Source: Leptospira dzoumogneensis
GTDB lineage: Bacteria > Spirochaetota > Leptospiria > Leptospirales > Leptospiraceae
Assembly (NCBI RefSeq): GCF_004770895.1
Contig: NZ_RQHS01000016.1
Span: 62,001-126,000, forward strand
Direction of reading: 5' to 3'
DNA: 64,000 nucleotides
The notes beneath the pieces were generated by a model. It saw nothing but the letters and a program-made list of their open reading frames with translations. It had not been told where the DNA came from and ran no database searches. Numbering within the stretch: the stretch's first letter is position 1; every line of letters begins with the position of its first letter. A program made the translations under genes and the position numbers. Shown here in pieces: positions 35,231 through 44,811 of this stretch.

Positions 35231-35842
35231 ATGACCGCTCAGAGAAAAAAAAGAGATTCCGGGGCCAGTGTCCGAGAAAGAATTCTAGATACTGCGACAG
35301 ATCTTTTCTATAAACAGGGATTTTCCAATACCGGAATGAGACAGATTATCCAAGAATCCGGTTCGGTTGCTGCTAGTCTTTACGATCATTTCCCTTCTAA
35401 AAAAGAATTAGGCATCGCTTACCTTGCTCGCCAGGAAGAAAAGACTCTTTCCGATCTTGCTTCTCTTATGGAAAGATATCCAGAGGTCCAAGAATTTTTA
35501 AGAGCTTGGGTGATCTTGAAAGAAAGACAGATCCGCCATCATGAATTTTTCGGAGATCCGTTTGCAGGTTTTGCAAATCAAGTCATGGATGCGGATCCTG
35601 AATATACTGAATTTCTAAAAGGTATCGCTGAGAAATGGACTAAGATGATCCGAGATTATCTGAGCCGCGCGGTTGCTTCCGGGCAATTTTCAAGAGCGAT
35701 GGATATTCAATATGTTTCCAGAAGAGTATTGATGGCTTACCACGGCTCCATCACTCTTTGGAGAATGACAAAAGATCTGCGCTATATTAGAGAAATGGAA
35801 GATAGCTTGAGAGAGATCTTCGAAGATTATACCGCTAAATAG
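35231..35842 (+). CDS. TetR/AcrR family regulator
   Basis: 203 residues. N-terminal helix-turn-helix: [30 protein letters not shown], then [21 protein letters not shown]-terminal ligand domain with [20 protein letters not shown]. It most likely represses the divergent thioesterase-thiolase genes and itself, with an acyl-CoA or fatty acid as inducer (inference). Confidence 0.88.
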   Translation: MTAQRKKRDSGASVRERILDTATDLFYKQGFSNTGMRQIIQESGSVAASLYDHFPSKKELGIAYLARQEEKTLSDLASLMERYPEVQEFLRAWVILKERQIRHHEFFGDPFAGFANQVMDADPEYTEFLKGIAEKWTKMIRDYLSRAVASGQFSRAMDIQYVSRRVLMAYHGSITLWRMTKDLRYIREMEDSLREIFEDYTAK

Positions 35843-35850
35843 ATCGAAAT

Positions 35851-36699
35851 TTATCTCCGGGCTTTGGCCCCGAACTTGATCTTAGAAGCAGATCTATTCC
35901 TTTGGGGCTCCTCTATCACATCTCGTAATTCCGTTTTTTCTGCCTGTATAAGTTTTAAAGGGCTCTCAACACTTACCTTACAATCCTGCGTATGTGTTGC
36001 GGAGAAGTTAGTAACCGCCAGCATCATCTGGGTCCAAGCAGTCATCGTTTCCGGATTTCTTTTCGCACTTTGTAATCCGTAAATGATCGGGTCTTTCATC
36101 TTATCCATAAGATTGCAGGAAGGAAAATAGATCCCCGCTCCCTTCTTCAAAAATCTAGAAACAGGAATAAAAAGAAAATTTCTGATATGGCTCGGCTTTC
36201 CTTTAGAAGCCTCTGCAAACTTCAGATAGAGGATCAGATTTTTTTCTGCGAGAGTTTCCGCTTCCTTTATAGAGGCGGGATTTTTTCTCAATATGGAAGA
36301 AGATTTCGCAAATCCTCTTTCAATCTCATGCCGGATATGTCGAGCACATAGATGCTGGATCATCTCCCATCCTCCGAGCACGACCGCTTGGGGACGATAA
36401 TATGCGATCGAATCGTCATTTTCCAGATAGAAATGTCTTCCTTCTTTCTGGTTCAGATCATAATACAAATCCCCTATGATCACACTATTAGATGCGTGTT
36501 CCTCGGCGGAATGTCTCAATTCGTCCAAGGCAACCGCATCCGTCAAAGGAACAAAAGAGTCACTTCCCGCCAAAAAATCTAAACAACTTCCGATAAACTC
36601 GTGGTGTTCACTGTGCTCCTGGTAAGCGGTTACTTGAGGAGAATTGCAGTTGAATAGAAAGAATAAAGTATTTAGAAAAAAGAAAGTGATGCGAGCCAT
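35851..36699 (-). CDS. Hypothetical lipoprotein
   Basis: 282 residues from ATG 36699; a GTG at 36723 is in frame. Signal with lipobox FLFNC at Cys18. The mature part is mostly helical (SAEEHASNSVIIGDLYYDL; ARHIRHEIERGFAKSS) with a basic tail. No family recognised. It converges on the TetR gene with 8 bp between stops. Confidence 0.5.
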   Translation of the reverse strand: MARITFFFLNTLFFLFNCNSPQVTAYQEHSEHHEFIGSCLDFLAGSDSFVPLTDAVALDELRHSAEEHASNSVIIGDLYYDLNQKEGRHFYLENDDSIAYYRPQAVVLGGWEMIQHLCARHIRHEIERGFAKSSSILRKNPASIKEAETLAEKNLILYLKFAEASKGKPSHIRNFLFIPVSRFLKKGAGIYFPSCNLMDKMKDPIIYGLQSAKRNPETMTAWTQMMLAVTNFSATHTQDCKVSVESPLKLIQAEKTELRDVIEEPQRNRSASKIKFGAKARR

Positions 36700-36905
36700 A
36701 ATCTGATCGAGCGAGTATTTCACATTCCTTAGATTCTGTCGGTCAAAATCTTAGATCCGGTCCTATAAATATTCGGATTTAGATTGATTATAAAAGCCTT
36801 CCGCACTCTTGAAGTCCGGGACAGGATACTCGTTCAAAAATAAATTTCCAGTCTTAGGATTTTAGATTTGAAATAGAAAGATTATATAACTAATGTTCAT
36901 CCCTC

Positions 36906-38861
36906 ATGAAAGAGAAACCCGGCATTTTTAAGAAGCTCCGTTACCATTTCGATAATTTTATGTCTAGGGGTGGAGGTTCCGTATTCGCAGCATTGATGAC
37001 CCTATTCTTAGGAGCGTTTATATTCTTATCTTTAATGCGGATCCTTGGAGCGCTTTTATTTCCCGATGAATCCATTAAAGGATCCGGCGACTTTTTATGG
37101 AGAGTATTTTTGCAGATCTCGGACGCGGGAGCGGTGGCAGAAGACGGGGAATCCAATTGGTTCAATAAGGTTATCGGTATCATAAGCGTATTTTCCGGTT
37201 TAGTTTTATTTTCCAGCTTAGTTGCGTTTATCACGAATCAATTCGATCAAAAGATCCAAGAACTCAGAAAAGGGAAAAGTGAAATTTTAGAATCGGATCA
37301 TACTTTGATCTTAGGTTTTGGGGTTCGCACGATCGAAATATTAAGAGAATTAATAGAAGCAAACTCTTCCGAATCAGGAAAAACGGCGGTCATACTCGCA
37401 GACCGAGATAAGGAAGAAATGGATGATTTTCTTTTCGAAAATTTACAGGATACAAAGACCACAAAAATTATCACCAGATCCGGATTACCTTCGCATCTTC
37501 ATTCTTTAAAAAAAGTAAATGCCTCCAAAGCGAAAAGTATCATTATCTTAAATCCTTCCGGTTCGGAGGAATCGGAAGAGGGTAAATCTATAGGAGATGC
37601 AAAAGTATTAAAGTCCATCATGGCACTTGTCGCATTAAACGGGGAATCCGGACTTCCTCCTATCGTTGCAGAACTTCATGGATCAGAAAATCGTAATATT
37701 GCTTCGGATCTTTCCGGATCCGTTCAGGTCATGGATGAAAGAAGTATCCTTTCCAAATTGCTTGTACAAACTTCCAGGACATCCGGTCTTGCGATCGTAT
37801 ATTCGAATCTGGTCGGCTTTGAAGGAAATGAGATCTATTTTTATAAACCGAAGAACGGTTGGAGAGGTTTAAACTATTCTGAAATTTCGTTTAGATTCAA
37901 GGAATCGGTTCCGTTAGGTTTCAGAAAGATTAGCGGGGAAATCGTTCTAAATCCGGACCCTGAATATTTACCTGAGAATGAAGAAGATGCGATCATCCTT
38001 GCAGAAGATGATTCTAAGATAAAATTCGATGATAAACCTGTTGTCGTAAATGCCGCACTTTCTTATCCAAATACTACTTTGTCCCGGCCTATCGATAAAC
38101 AATTGATCATCGGTTGGAACTCTAAGAGTAAGATTATAGTGAACGAATATGCTAAATTTTCGTCTCCTGATTCCCAAATTGATCTTCTGATAAATGAATC
38201 CAACGAAGAGATCAAATCCGCACTTGCAAAACTAAAACAAAAATATCCTCAGATCAAACTAAGATCCTTGATCGCAAACCTTTCCCAAGAAGGTATTTTG
38301 GAGAAACTTTCTCCGGAACAGTATGATTCCGTAATATTCTTAGCCGAGGAGAAGGAAAACATCGAAGAAGTAGACGCAAGAACCATTTCTCTTTTGTTAA
38401 GATTTCGCCAATATTTTAAGAAGAAACACCAGGCAGGCGGTAAAAAGGCGGAGACCCAGCTTATTACAGAGATCATGAATTCCGAAAATACGGAATTAGT
38501 TTTGGAAACCGGAGTGAAGGATTTTTTGATCTCGAACCAATTCGTTTCCAAGATGATGGCACAGGTTTCCCAAGAACCGGATGTGATGAGAGTTTACGAT
38601 AGTTTGTTCGATCCGGAAGGAAGTGAGATCTATCTTAAACCTGCATTCTTATATTTCGAGGATTTTCCAAAACGTGTGAACTTTGCAGATTGTATGTTAG
38701 CGGCTCAGCAAAGAAAGGAAACCTGCTTTGGAATAAGGATCGTTTCGGAAGAAACGGATGAATCCAAGGGTTACGGCGTATATCTGATCCCGGATAAATT
38801 GGAATTTTTTACATTCCACGAATCGGATTCTTTGATCGTTTTATCCGAAGACCAATCTTAG
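36906..38861 (+). CDS. CASTOR/POLLUX-like ion channel protein
   Basis: 651 residues. Two membrane helices near residues 20-50 and 88-113 flank a short pore-like region (FLWRVFLQISDAGAVAEDG). A TrkA-N-like (RCK) NAD-binding domain follows (HTLILGFGVRTIEILRELIE, VILADRDKEEM), and a second RCK-like unit appears later (DKQLIIGWNSKSKIIVNEY). The layout is that of CASTOR/POLLUX-type cation channels. Membrane; ion probably K+ or Ca2+, not readable here. Confidence 0.75.
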   Translation: MKEKPGIFKKLRYHFDNFMSRGGGSVFAALMTLFLGAFIFLSLMRILGALLFPDESIKGSGDFLWRVFLQISDAGAVAEDGESNWFNKVIGIISVFSGLVLFSSLVAFITNQFDQKIQELRKGKSEILESDHTLILGFGVRTIEILRELIEANSSESGKTAVILADRDKEEMDDFLFENLQDTKTTKIITRSGLPSHLHSLKKVNASKAKSIIILNPSGSEESEEGKSIGDAKVLKSIMALVALNGESGLPPIVAELHGSENRNIASDLSGSVQVMDERSILSKLLVQTSRTSGLAIVYSNLVGFEGNEIYFYKPKNGWRGLNYSEISFRFKESVPLGFRKISGEIVLNPDPEYLPENEEDAIILAEDDSKIKFDDKPVVVNAALSYPNTTLSRPIDKQLIIGWNSKSKIIVNEYAKFSSPDSQIDLLINESNEEIKSALAKLKQKYPQIKLRSLIANLSQEGILEKLSPEQYDSVIFLAEEKENIEEVDARTISLLLRFRQYFKKKHQAGGKKAETQLITEIMNSENTELVLETGVKDFLISNQFVSKMMAQVSQEPDVMRVYDSLFDPEGSEIYLKPAFLYFEDFPKRVNFADCMLAAQQRKETCFGIRIVSEETDESKGYGVYLIPDKLEFFTFHESDSLIVLSEDQS

Positions 38862-38862
38862 T

Positions 38863-39759
38863 TTAACGTTTCTTCTTAGGTTTTGCTTTTTTAGGAGAAG
38901 GTTTCGCAGCCTTCTTCTTAGAAGTACTTACTTTCTTAGTCGCAGCAGTCTTAGAAGTGGCTTTTTTAGAAGGAGCAGAGGCGACTGTTTCCTTCTTCAT
39001 ATCTTCCTTAGCAGCCGGTTTTTGTTTGATAGGAAGCGGATCCTTCTTCTCTTCCGAAGTAACTAAAGAGCCAAGACATTCTATCCCTAGTGGTCCTAAA
39101 TATAAATTCAAATGTCCATATTCAGGGATCTCTACATCATCAAAATGGCCGAGAGTAGCGCTTTCCCAAGGACGGACGATACCTTCTCCCTTTGTAAATA
39201 CTGCTTGTACATTATGAAATTTTGAATAAGTTTCTACAACTTCCTTAACCAACTTGGATCCAGGCATCATTTGCCAGGTGCAAGGGAAGATCGGAGCAAG
39301 ATAGGCCATATAAGTTCCGTGCATAGGAGATCCTACCACGAAAATTTTCCGGACCCTGTCTCTTCCTTTATAACTTAAACCTGCAGCGATCAGTCCTCCC
39401 ATCGAGTGGCAGATCAGATAACAGTCTTTGATATTCTTCTCTATTAAGAAATTCTCAAGTATCTTACTTTTTTTACGTATATTTCCGGTTTGGAATCCAA
39501 GTGGAACTACATAAACAGGATGCCCTAGAGAGATTAGATGTTTGCGCATCGCAGTCCAAGTCAGACCTCTTCCTAAAAATCCGGAAACGCATACGATCGG
39601 GCGTTTGTATCCTTCGGTATGATCCGGGAGTTCTATAAAGATCCCCAGGATATGACAGAAAAAATAATATATATGGTGATAGATCTCGGCTAAATGTTGT
39701 ACGATTACAGGACGGATATTCCCTTTTTCGGGAAGGTAAGTAAGATGGTCTCTCTTCAT
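38863..39759 (-). CDS. Alpha/beta-hydrolase (lipase) with histone-like Lys-rich tail
   Basis: 298 residues. The hydrolase core has [18 protein letters not shown], then [19 protein letters not shown] with the nucleophile Ser, as in PGAP1/EstA-like lipases; [13 protein letters not shown] and [15 protein letters not shown] carry further conserved residues. After about residue 240 the protein turns into ~55 residues of Lys/Ala/Ser/Thr ([18 protein letters not shown] at the end), like histone H1 or Hc tails. The tail may bind nucleic acid, anionic lipid or LPS. Stops converge with the channel gene one base apart. Confidence 0.75.
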   Translation of the reverse strand: MKRDHLTYLPEKGNIRPVIVQHLAEIYHHIYYFFCHILGIFIELPDHTEGYKRPIVCVSGFLGRGLTWTAMRKHLISLGHPVYVVPLGFQTGNIRKKSKILENFLIEKNIKDCYLICHSMGGLIAAGLSYKGRDRVRKIFVVGSPMHGTYMAYLAPIFPCTWQMMPGSKLVKEVVETYSKFHNVQAVFTKGEGIVRPWESATLGHFDDVEIPEYGHLNLYLGPLGIECLGSLVTSEEKKDPLPIKQKPAAKEDMKKETVASAPSKKATSKTAATKKVSTSKKKAAKPSPKKAKPKKKR

Positions 39760-39867
39760 TCGGTTTCTGCCGCGGGCGAAAATCCCGCCCTACGGTAGAA
39801 TCCATTCTCAGCCCCGAGGCGCAAACAGAATTTTATGCCCTTCTGCTCTACGAAATATGGAAGAATG

Positions 39868-40713
39868 TCATTTTGTTTTAGCCTCATATTCCGCAAAAAA
39901 ATCGCATAATTCTTTATGAGAATATTGATGATCTGCGTATGTAAATGTGCCTGAATTTTTTATTTCGAACGCTGCTTGTCGGATTAGATGAAAACAAGCT
40001 CTAGCGAGACTTCCTCCTATGCTGATCCTTCTGACCCCGAGTGATCTAAGTTCCTCAACAGTAAGTTGGTTATGACTTAAACCCATGACCACATTTAACG
40101 GACCATTGATAGAATTTACTAATGTTCCTATCGTTTTAGGATCTCCGATCCCTGGGATAAAAAGGCAATCCGCTCCCGCTTCTCTATAGGAATTACAACG
40201 AATGACCGCTTCTTGCATTGCATTCGGATGATTCGTTAGGAATGCATCCGTTCTTGCAGTGAGAGTAAAAGGAACACCACTTTGGTCCCCTGCCTTTCTG
40301 ATCGCATGGATCCTTTCCGCAGCCAGTTTGATATCTAATAATGGAGAAGACGGATCTCCACTCAGATCTTCTATATTACAGCCAACTACTCCGATCGCAA
40401 TAGCTTGTTTTACTGTTTCTGCAACTTGAGAAGGTTGGATGCCGTAACCTCCTTCCAAGTCGGCGCTTACAGGAATTCCCACGGAATCCACTATGGATTT
40501 TACTTCGGCAAGCATGTCTTCTTTGCTCATGATCTGATGATCGGGAAGACCTGCGGCAAAAGCGATACCTGCACTCGTAGTCCCGATCGCAGAATATCCC
40601 GCGCCTGCCAACATGCGAGCGCTTCCCGCGTCCCATGCGTTAGGCATTATAAAGATATCTTTAGAATGTAGGTTACGGAATATTTCGCCTAATCTGTTTT
40701 GTGCAGATATCAT
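39868..40713 (-). CDS. Isocitrate lyase/PEP mutase family enzyme
   Basis: 281 residues. NAWDAGSARMLAGAGYSAIGT and SADLEGGYG are the family's substrate- and Mg-binding elements; VGCNIEDLSG and TARTDAFL follow. It lacks the KKCGH of true isocitrate lyases, so it belongs to the PEP mutase/oxaloacetate hydrolase-like branch. Cytoplasmic; substrate unknown. Ends about 15 bp ahead of msrB's stop on the same strand. Confidence 0.8.
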   Translation of the reverse strand: MISAQNRLGEIFRNLHSKDIFIMPNAWDAGSARMLAGAGYSAIGTTSAGIAFAAGLPDHQIMSKEDMLAEVKSIVDSVGIPVSADLEGGYGIQPSQVAETVKQAIAIGVVGCNIEDLSGDPSSPLLDIKLAAERIHAIRKAGDQSGVPFTLTARTDAFLTNHPNAMQEAVIRCNSYREAGADCLFIPGIGDPKTIGTLVNSINGPLNVVMGLSHNQLTVEELRSLGVRRISIGGSLARACFHLIRQAAFEIKNSGTFTYADHQYSHKELCDFFAEYEAKTK

Positions 40714-40728
40714 ACTATCCTTGTAATA

Positions 40729-41229
40729 TTAATCTTTTTTAAATTTCAAAGAAGCTGAATTGATACAATATCTTAGCCCGGTCGGTTCAGGACCATCAGG
40801 GAATACATGCCCCAAATGTCCTCCACATCTGGCACATAGAACTTCCGTGCGGGTCATTCCATGGCTTGTATCCGTTTCGGATTGGACCGACTTGTCTGCC
40901 GCAGGCTTATAAAAAGAAGGCCAGCCGCTTCCGGACTCATACTTAGTATCCGAACTGAATAACTCGGCACCACAAGCGGCACAAAGGTATTTTCCCTTTT
41001 CTTTATTGTAATAATATTCTCCGGTAAACGCTCTTTCTGTCCCTTTCTCTCTTATGATCCGATATTGGTCGGAACTCAGGATTTTTTTCCATTCTTCTTC
41101 TGATTTCTGGACTTCGTATTTCATCTTACCTCCTTTTTTCTCTTTTGGAGCTCCTATAGATTCGGAACATCCCGACAAAACGATCCCTAATAAATATACA
41201 AAACCGATTCCTAACCCGATTTTACTCAT
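40729..41229 (-). CDS. msrB: Peptide-methionine (R)-S-oxide reductase, lipoprotein
   Basis: 166 residues. Lipobox VLSGC at Cys21 makes it an exported lipoprotein. The MsrB domain is complete: two zinc CxxC pairs (CAAC, CARC), [20 protein letters not shown] and RYCINSASL with the catalytic Cys. Repairs oxidised methionine in envelope proteins. A putative short gene overlaps its start by ATGA. Confidence 0.92.
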   Translation of the reverse strand: MSKIGLGIGFVYLLGIVLSGCSESIGAPKEKKGGKMKYEVQKSEEEWKKILSSDQYRIIREKGTERAFTGEYYYNKEKGKYLCAACGAELFSSDTKYESGSGWPSFYKPAADKSVQSETDTSHGMTRTEVLCARCGGHLGHVFPDGPEPTGLRYCINSASLKFKKD

Positions 41230-41411
41230 GATCCTATCCTCGCCGGATACTTCGGTTTATCGCCGAAAAGGTTACTTATAAAACATAATCGATCCGGATC
41301 ATAAAGTGCAATCCATATTCCAAACACCTGTTCGGCTACTTCTTCTTTGTTCGTATTACAAACCAAAGTCCATATTCCAAAAATGAAGTATTCGGGTAAT
41401 ACTTGACACAA
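41226..41411 (-). CDS. Possible short gene ahead of msrB
   Basis: 61 residues from a TTG start, its stop overlapping the msrB start as ATGA. The last part ([33 protein letters not shown]) reads like a real protein, but no family is recognised and no ribosome binding site is evident. It overlaps the likely promoter region of the divergent acyl-CoA dehydrogenase. Could be spurious. Confidence 0.25.
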   Translation of the reverse strand: MCQVLPEYFIFGIWTLVCNTNKEEVAEQVFGIWIALYDPDRLCFISNLFGDKPKYPARIGS

Positions 41412-41461
41412 GCTTAATAAAGCAGTACACCTTAGACCTCTAAGCGACAGGGAGAAAACAA

Positions 41462-43225
41462 ATGATTCAAGGAAATTATTTCCAGGATAATACCGACTTA
41501 CAAACTCATTTTGATAATCTTATAGATTGGAACGAGATCGTAAAAGCTTACGAAGGCGATTTCCATGATGCAGCCAAATTTAAGCAGACAAACGACGACA
41601 GATATGCATATGCACCTTCTAATGTTCAAGAAGCGATAGATTACTACAAATCCACAGTGGACGCATTGGGAGAAATTATGGGAGACTTCGTGGCTCCTCG
41701 TAGTAAGGAGATGGATCAAACAGGTTTAAAATACGAAAACGGAAAGGTAACATTCCCAAAAGCACAAGAAGAATGTTATAAAACCTTAAAGGACGCCGGG
41801 CTCATGCCTATTTCCATTTCCAGAAAATACGGAGGTTTAGGTCTGCCTGCAACCGTTCAATCCATGATGTGCGAGATTGCAGCCAGAGCGGATGCTGCAT
41901 TCTGTCTAGCATACGGAAATATTAATATAGTCGAGATCATGGAAAGATACGCTTCCGACGAAATGTGCAACGAATGGCTGCCTCAGATCGCAGCGGGAAA
42001 ATTCAGCGCTGCGATGGCGTTGACAGAGCCTAATTACGGTTCCGATCTTCCTAATGTGCAGACTAGAGCCGTCCAAGATCCGGACGGAACGTGGAAGATC
42101 AACGGAGCAAAACGTTTTATCACTCATGCATGCGGTTATGTGGATTCTCCTTCCGTAATTCTTACATTAGCCAGAACAGGTAGCCCTGAAAGTGGAGCAA
42201 GAGGCCTTTCTTTCTTTTTAGTACAAGGCAAGGACGTTCATGTTGCGGGGATAGAACATAAAATGGGATTACATTGTTCTCCTACCTGCGAAGTGGTTTT
42301 CGAGAATTCCCCCGGGATACTGATCGGAAAAACGGGTTACGGCCTGGTAAAATATTCCATGGGGATGATGAATGCTGCGAGACTTACTATCGCAACTCAA
42401 TCTTTAGGGATCGGAACTGCCGCTTATTTCGAAGCGAAAAAATATGCTTCCGAAAGAATACAATTCGGCAAACCGATAGAGAAGATCCCTGCAGTCCGAA
42501 AAATTTTGGATAAGATGGAAAGAGAGATTTTAGCTACAAGATGTCTTGTTTCCGAAACAGGAAGAACAATCGATCTCTATCATTGGAAAAAAGAAAGAAT
42601 GCTTAGGGAAGAAGGTAAGAGCGAGAGAGATGTAAACCAAGACGAAACAATCCGCCGCTGGGAAAAGCTCGCGGACTTATTCACTCCAATGAGTAAATAT
42701 TATGCTTCCGAAGGTTGTGTTTCTCTTGCATCCGATGCGATCCAAATCCATGGAGGAAGCGGATACACCGAGGATTACGATGTGGCAAGGATCTACAGAG
42801 ACAGCAGGATCACTACGATCTATGAAGGTACTACTCAATTGCAGATCGTTGCAGCGATCGGCGGAGTGGTTTCCGGAATGGCTGCAAGCGGCCATCTAAG
42901 GGCATATGCGGAAGAAGAAATGTCCAAATTTTCTCCTTCTACCGATCTAAGATCTCTTTGGGAAAAGCTGGAGCAAGCAGTCCATTCTTACAAATCGATA
43001 GGAGACGGTTTTACGAAAGACGAACTCGCTTTCGAAACCGTAGAGATCGCCGCAAGATTCGTGGCAGGGATGCTCTTAGAAAAATCCTTGAGCCAAGTAG
43101 ATGGCGATCTGAAAAAGCAGAGAACCAAACATTCACAAGATTATAATATAGATTCCTTAGCAATTGCAGAAGGAAATCTATTACGTCTAGAAAGAGCAAA
43201 TAAACAAGCCGCAGCGGCGGTTTGA
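41462..43225 (+). CDS. Acyl-CoA dehydrogenase
   Basis: 587 residues, the long class with a C-terminal extension. GGLGLPATVQSMM, MALTEPNYGSD, GAKRFITHACG, and IHGGSGYTEDYDVARIYRD with IYEGTTQLQ carrying the catalytic Glu. GGGAGAA precedes the ATG. Oxidises acyl-CoA with FAD in beta-oxidation. TTGACA at 41403-41408 is a possible -35 box. A strong terminator follows at 43233. Confidence 0.9.
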   Translation: MIQGNYFQDNTDLQTHFDNLIDWNEIVKAYEGDFHDAAKFKQTNDDRYAYAPSNVQEAIDYYKSTVDALGEIMGDFVAPRSKEMDQTGLKYENGKVTFPKAQEECYKTLKDAGLMPISISRKYGGLGLPATVQSMMCEIAARADAAFCLAYGNINIVEIMERYASDEMCNEWLPQIAAGKFSAAMALTEPNYGSDLPNVQTRAVQDPDGTWKINGAKRFITHACGYVDSPSVILTLARTGSPESGARGLSFFLVQGKDVHVAGIEHKMGLHCSPTCEVVFENSPGILIGKTGYGLVKYSMGMMNAARLTIATQSLGIGTAAYFEAKKYASERIQFGKPIEKIPAVRKILDKMEREILATRCLVSETGRTIDLYHWKKERMLREEGKSERDVNQDETIRRWEKLADLFTPMSKYYASEGCVSLASDAIQIHGGSGYTEDYDVARIYRDSRITTIYEGTTQLQIVAAIGGVVSGMAASGHLRAYAEEEMSKFSPSTDLRSLWEKLEQAVHSYKSIGDGFTKDELAFETVEIAARFVAGMLLEKSLSQVDGDLKKQRTKHSQDYNIDSLAIAEGNLLRLERANKQAAAAV

Positions 43226-43232
43226 AAATAAG

Positions 43233-43263
43233 AACGGCCGACGATTGTCGGCCGTTTGTTTAT
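43233..43263 (+). terminator. Rho-independent terminator
   Basis: AACGGCCGAC / GTCGGCCGTT (43233-43242, 43247-43256), GATT loop, T-rich tail; follows the acyl-CoA dehydrogenase stop. Confidence 0.9.
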
Positions 43264-43326
43264 AGTCCGTCCCAAAACTTAGGTTATCGATCGGGCATAA
43301 TTTCGGGCTTCAAGGGCCTTAGGCCC

Positions 43327-44811
43327 TTATTCTTCTTTTTTTTCTCCGGGAAGATGAGGGATCTCTCCGATCGCAACTCCCAGAGCGATACGATTCAAAG
43401 AATGCTGGTGTAACATTTTACGAAAGTTGATCTCCGCATTTAACATAGCGATCCTGGAAGCGATCGCTTCTATCCGACTATTTCTTCCGGAACGATAGCC
43501 GCTTGCCTGGCTTTGAGAAGTTTCCTGAGCGGATACAAACGCTTTTTGATAGATCGCTAATATCTTTTGGGAGTTCTTAAAACTTTCAAAAGCATTACGG
43601 ATTTCCTGAGTAGCGGTCCTTCTGGTTTGAGAAGCGGTAAGCTTTGCCTGCTTTTTCGCGGAGTCCGCCGCTTTTAGATCCGCCATTTGAGAGAATGGGG
43701 TCAAAGGCATTGTGACCTGCAGTTGAGCAGTAACATCCTTGGAATGTGTTTGGCCGGGATAAGGAAGAGAATAATAATTATTTAATGCGATCGTAGGAGC
43801 AAAACCCACCCAAGCCTTGTCCTTTTGCGCTTCCGCTACCTTAACACTTTGGTAAGCGGAAAGAACGTCGTATCTTTTTGCTAAATATTCTTCCGGCTCC
43901 ATACCTGTCGGTATCGGTTCTAATTCCGCCTTAAATCCTGCGACAGAGATCGGTTTTTCATAGCCCACCATAGTCGCTAATGTAATACGCACTTGCTCCA
44001 ATTGGAATTTCGCATCCGCAAGAACCGCTTCCGCGTTAGAAAGACTAGTTTCCGAATTCAAAAGGTCGGATCTCATGATCCTTCCTACCGCATACATTCT
44101 TTTTCTTTCCTGCAAAGAATCTTGGTTTAGGTCATAAGCTTCCTGGGAAATTTTAACACTTTCTTCCAATTGTAAGAAGTTGAAATAGGCCTGAGCGATC
44201 TCCAGGTACATTCTACCTGCTTCATGTTTTGCTTCTAACCTTCGTTGCTCCGCTAAATTTTTAGAAGCTCTATAATCTTGGTAAGAAGCAAGTCCTGCAG
44301 AGATAGGAATACTAAGTAATAAACGAGAACCCGCTCCCACAGTAGGAGGAAGACTGCTTCCCGAACTGGAAGAAGGTAATAGTGAAAGAGGATCCCCGCT
44401 TTGAATTGCCTTATACGTTTTATAATTATCCACTATAGAAGGCTGCTGTGTATGACCGGGAACGGAATAGAACTTGTTGAATACGTAAGAAAGAGTCGGC
44501 ATAAAACCTGCGAATGCCTTGTCCTTCTGGGCTAATGCCTGCTCTGTTGCTTCGTTCTTTAACGCAATCCTTTCCGTTCTTTCCACTGCCAGAATATAAA
44601 GATCATCCAAGCCGAATGTATCCTTAGAGACTGTTTTTTCTACATCCTGGGTGGTGATTCCCGTGATATTTTTTAAACTTTCTTCGACTACTCCGTCCGC
44701 GACTTTTACCTCCGGAGTGGAAGCACATTCCCAGAAAAGAACACAGGCAAGAATAGAGAATATTATTTTTTTATAATTCTTAAGAGTATCTACGTACTTC
44801 ATCTTTCTCAT
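43327..44811 (-). CDS. TolC-family outer-membrane efflux protein
   Basis: 494 residues; starts at 44811 or 44802, both inside the end of the RND gene (overlap 23-32 bp), so translation is coupled. N-terminal signal with a Cys in FWECASTP, likely lipidated. Two repeats of the outer-membrane-factor domain are visible (LAEQRRLEAKHEAGRMYLEIAQ; RRTATQEIRNAFESFKNS). Forms the outer-membrane channel for the pump. Confidence 0.88.
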   Translation of the reverse strand: MRKMKYVDTLKNYKKIIFSILACVLFWECASTPEVKVADGVVEESLKNITGITTQDVEKTVSKDTFGLDDLYILAVERTERIALKNEATEQALAQKDKAFAGFMPTLSYVFNKFYSVPGHTQQPSIVDNYKTYKAIQSGDPLSLLPSSSSGSSLPPTVGAGSRLLLSIPISAGLASYQDYRASKNLAEQRRLEAKHEAGRMYLEIAQAYFNFLQLEESVKISQEAYDLNQDSLQERKRMYAVGRIMRSDLLNSETSLSNAEAVLADAKFQLEQVRITLATMVGYEKPISVAGFKAELEPIPTGMEPEEYLAKRYDVLSAYQSVKVAEAQKDKAWVGFAPTIALNNYYSLPYPGQTHSKDVTAQLQVTMPLTPFSQMADLKAADSAKKQAKLTASQTRRTATQEIRNAFESFKNSQKILAIYQKAFVSAQETSQSQASGYRSGRNSRIEAIASRIAMLNAEINFRKMLHQHSLNRIALGVAIGEIPHLPGEKKEE

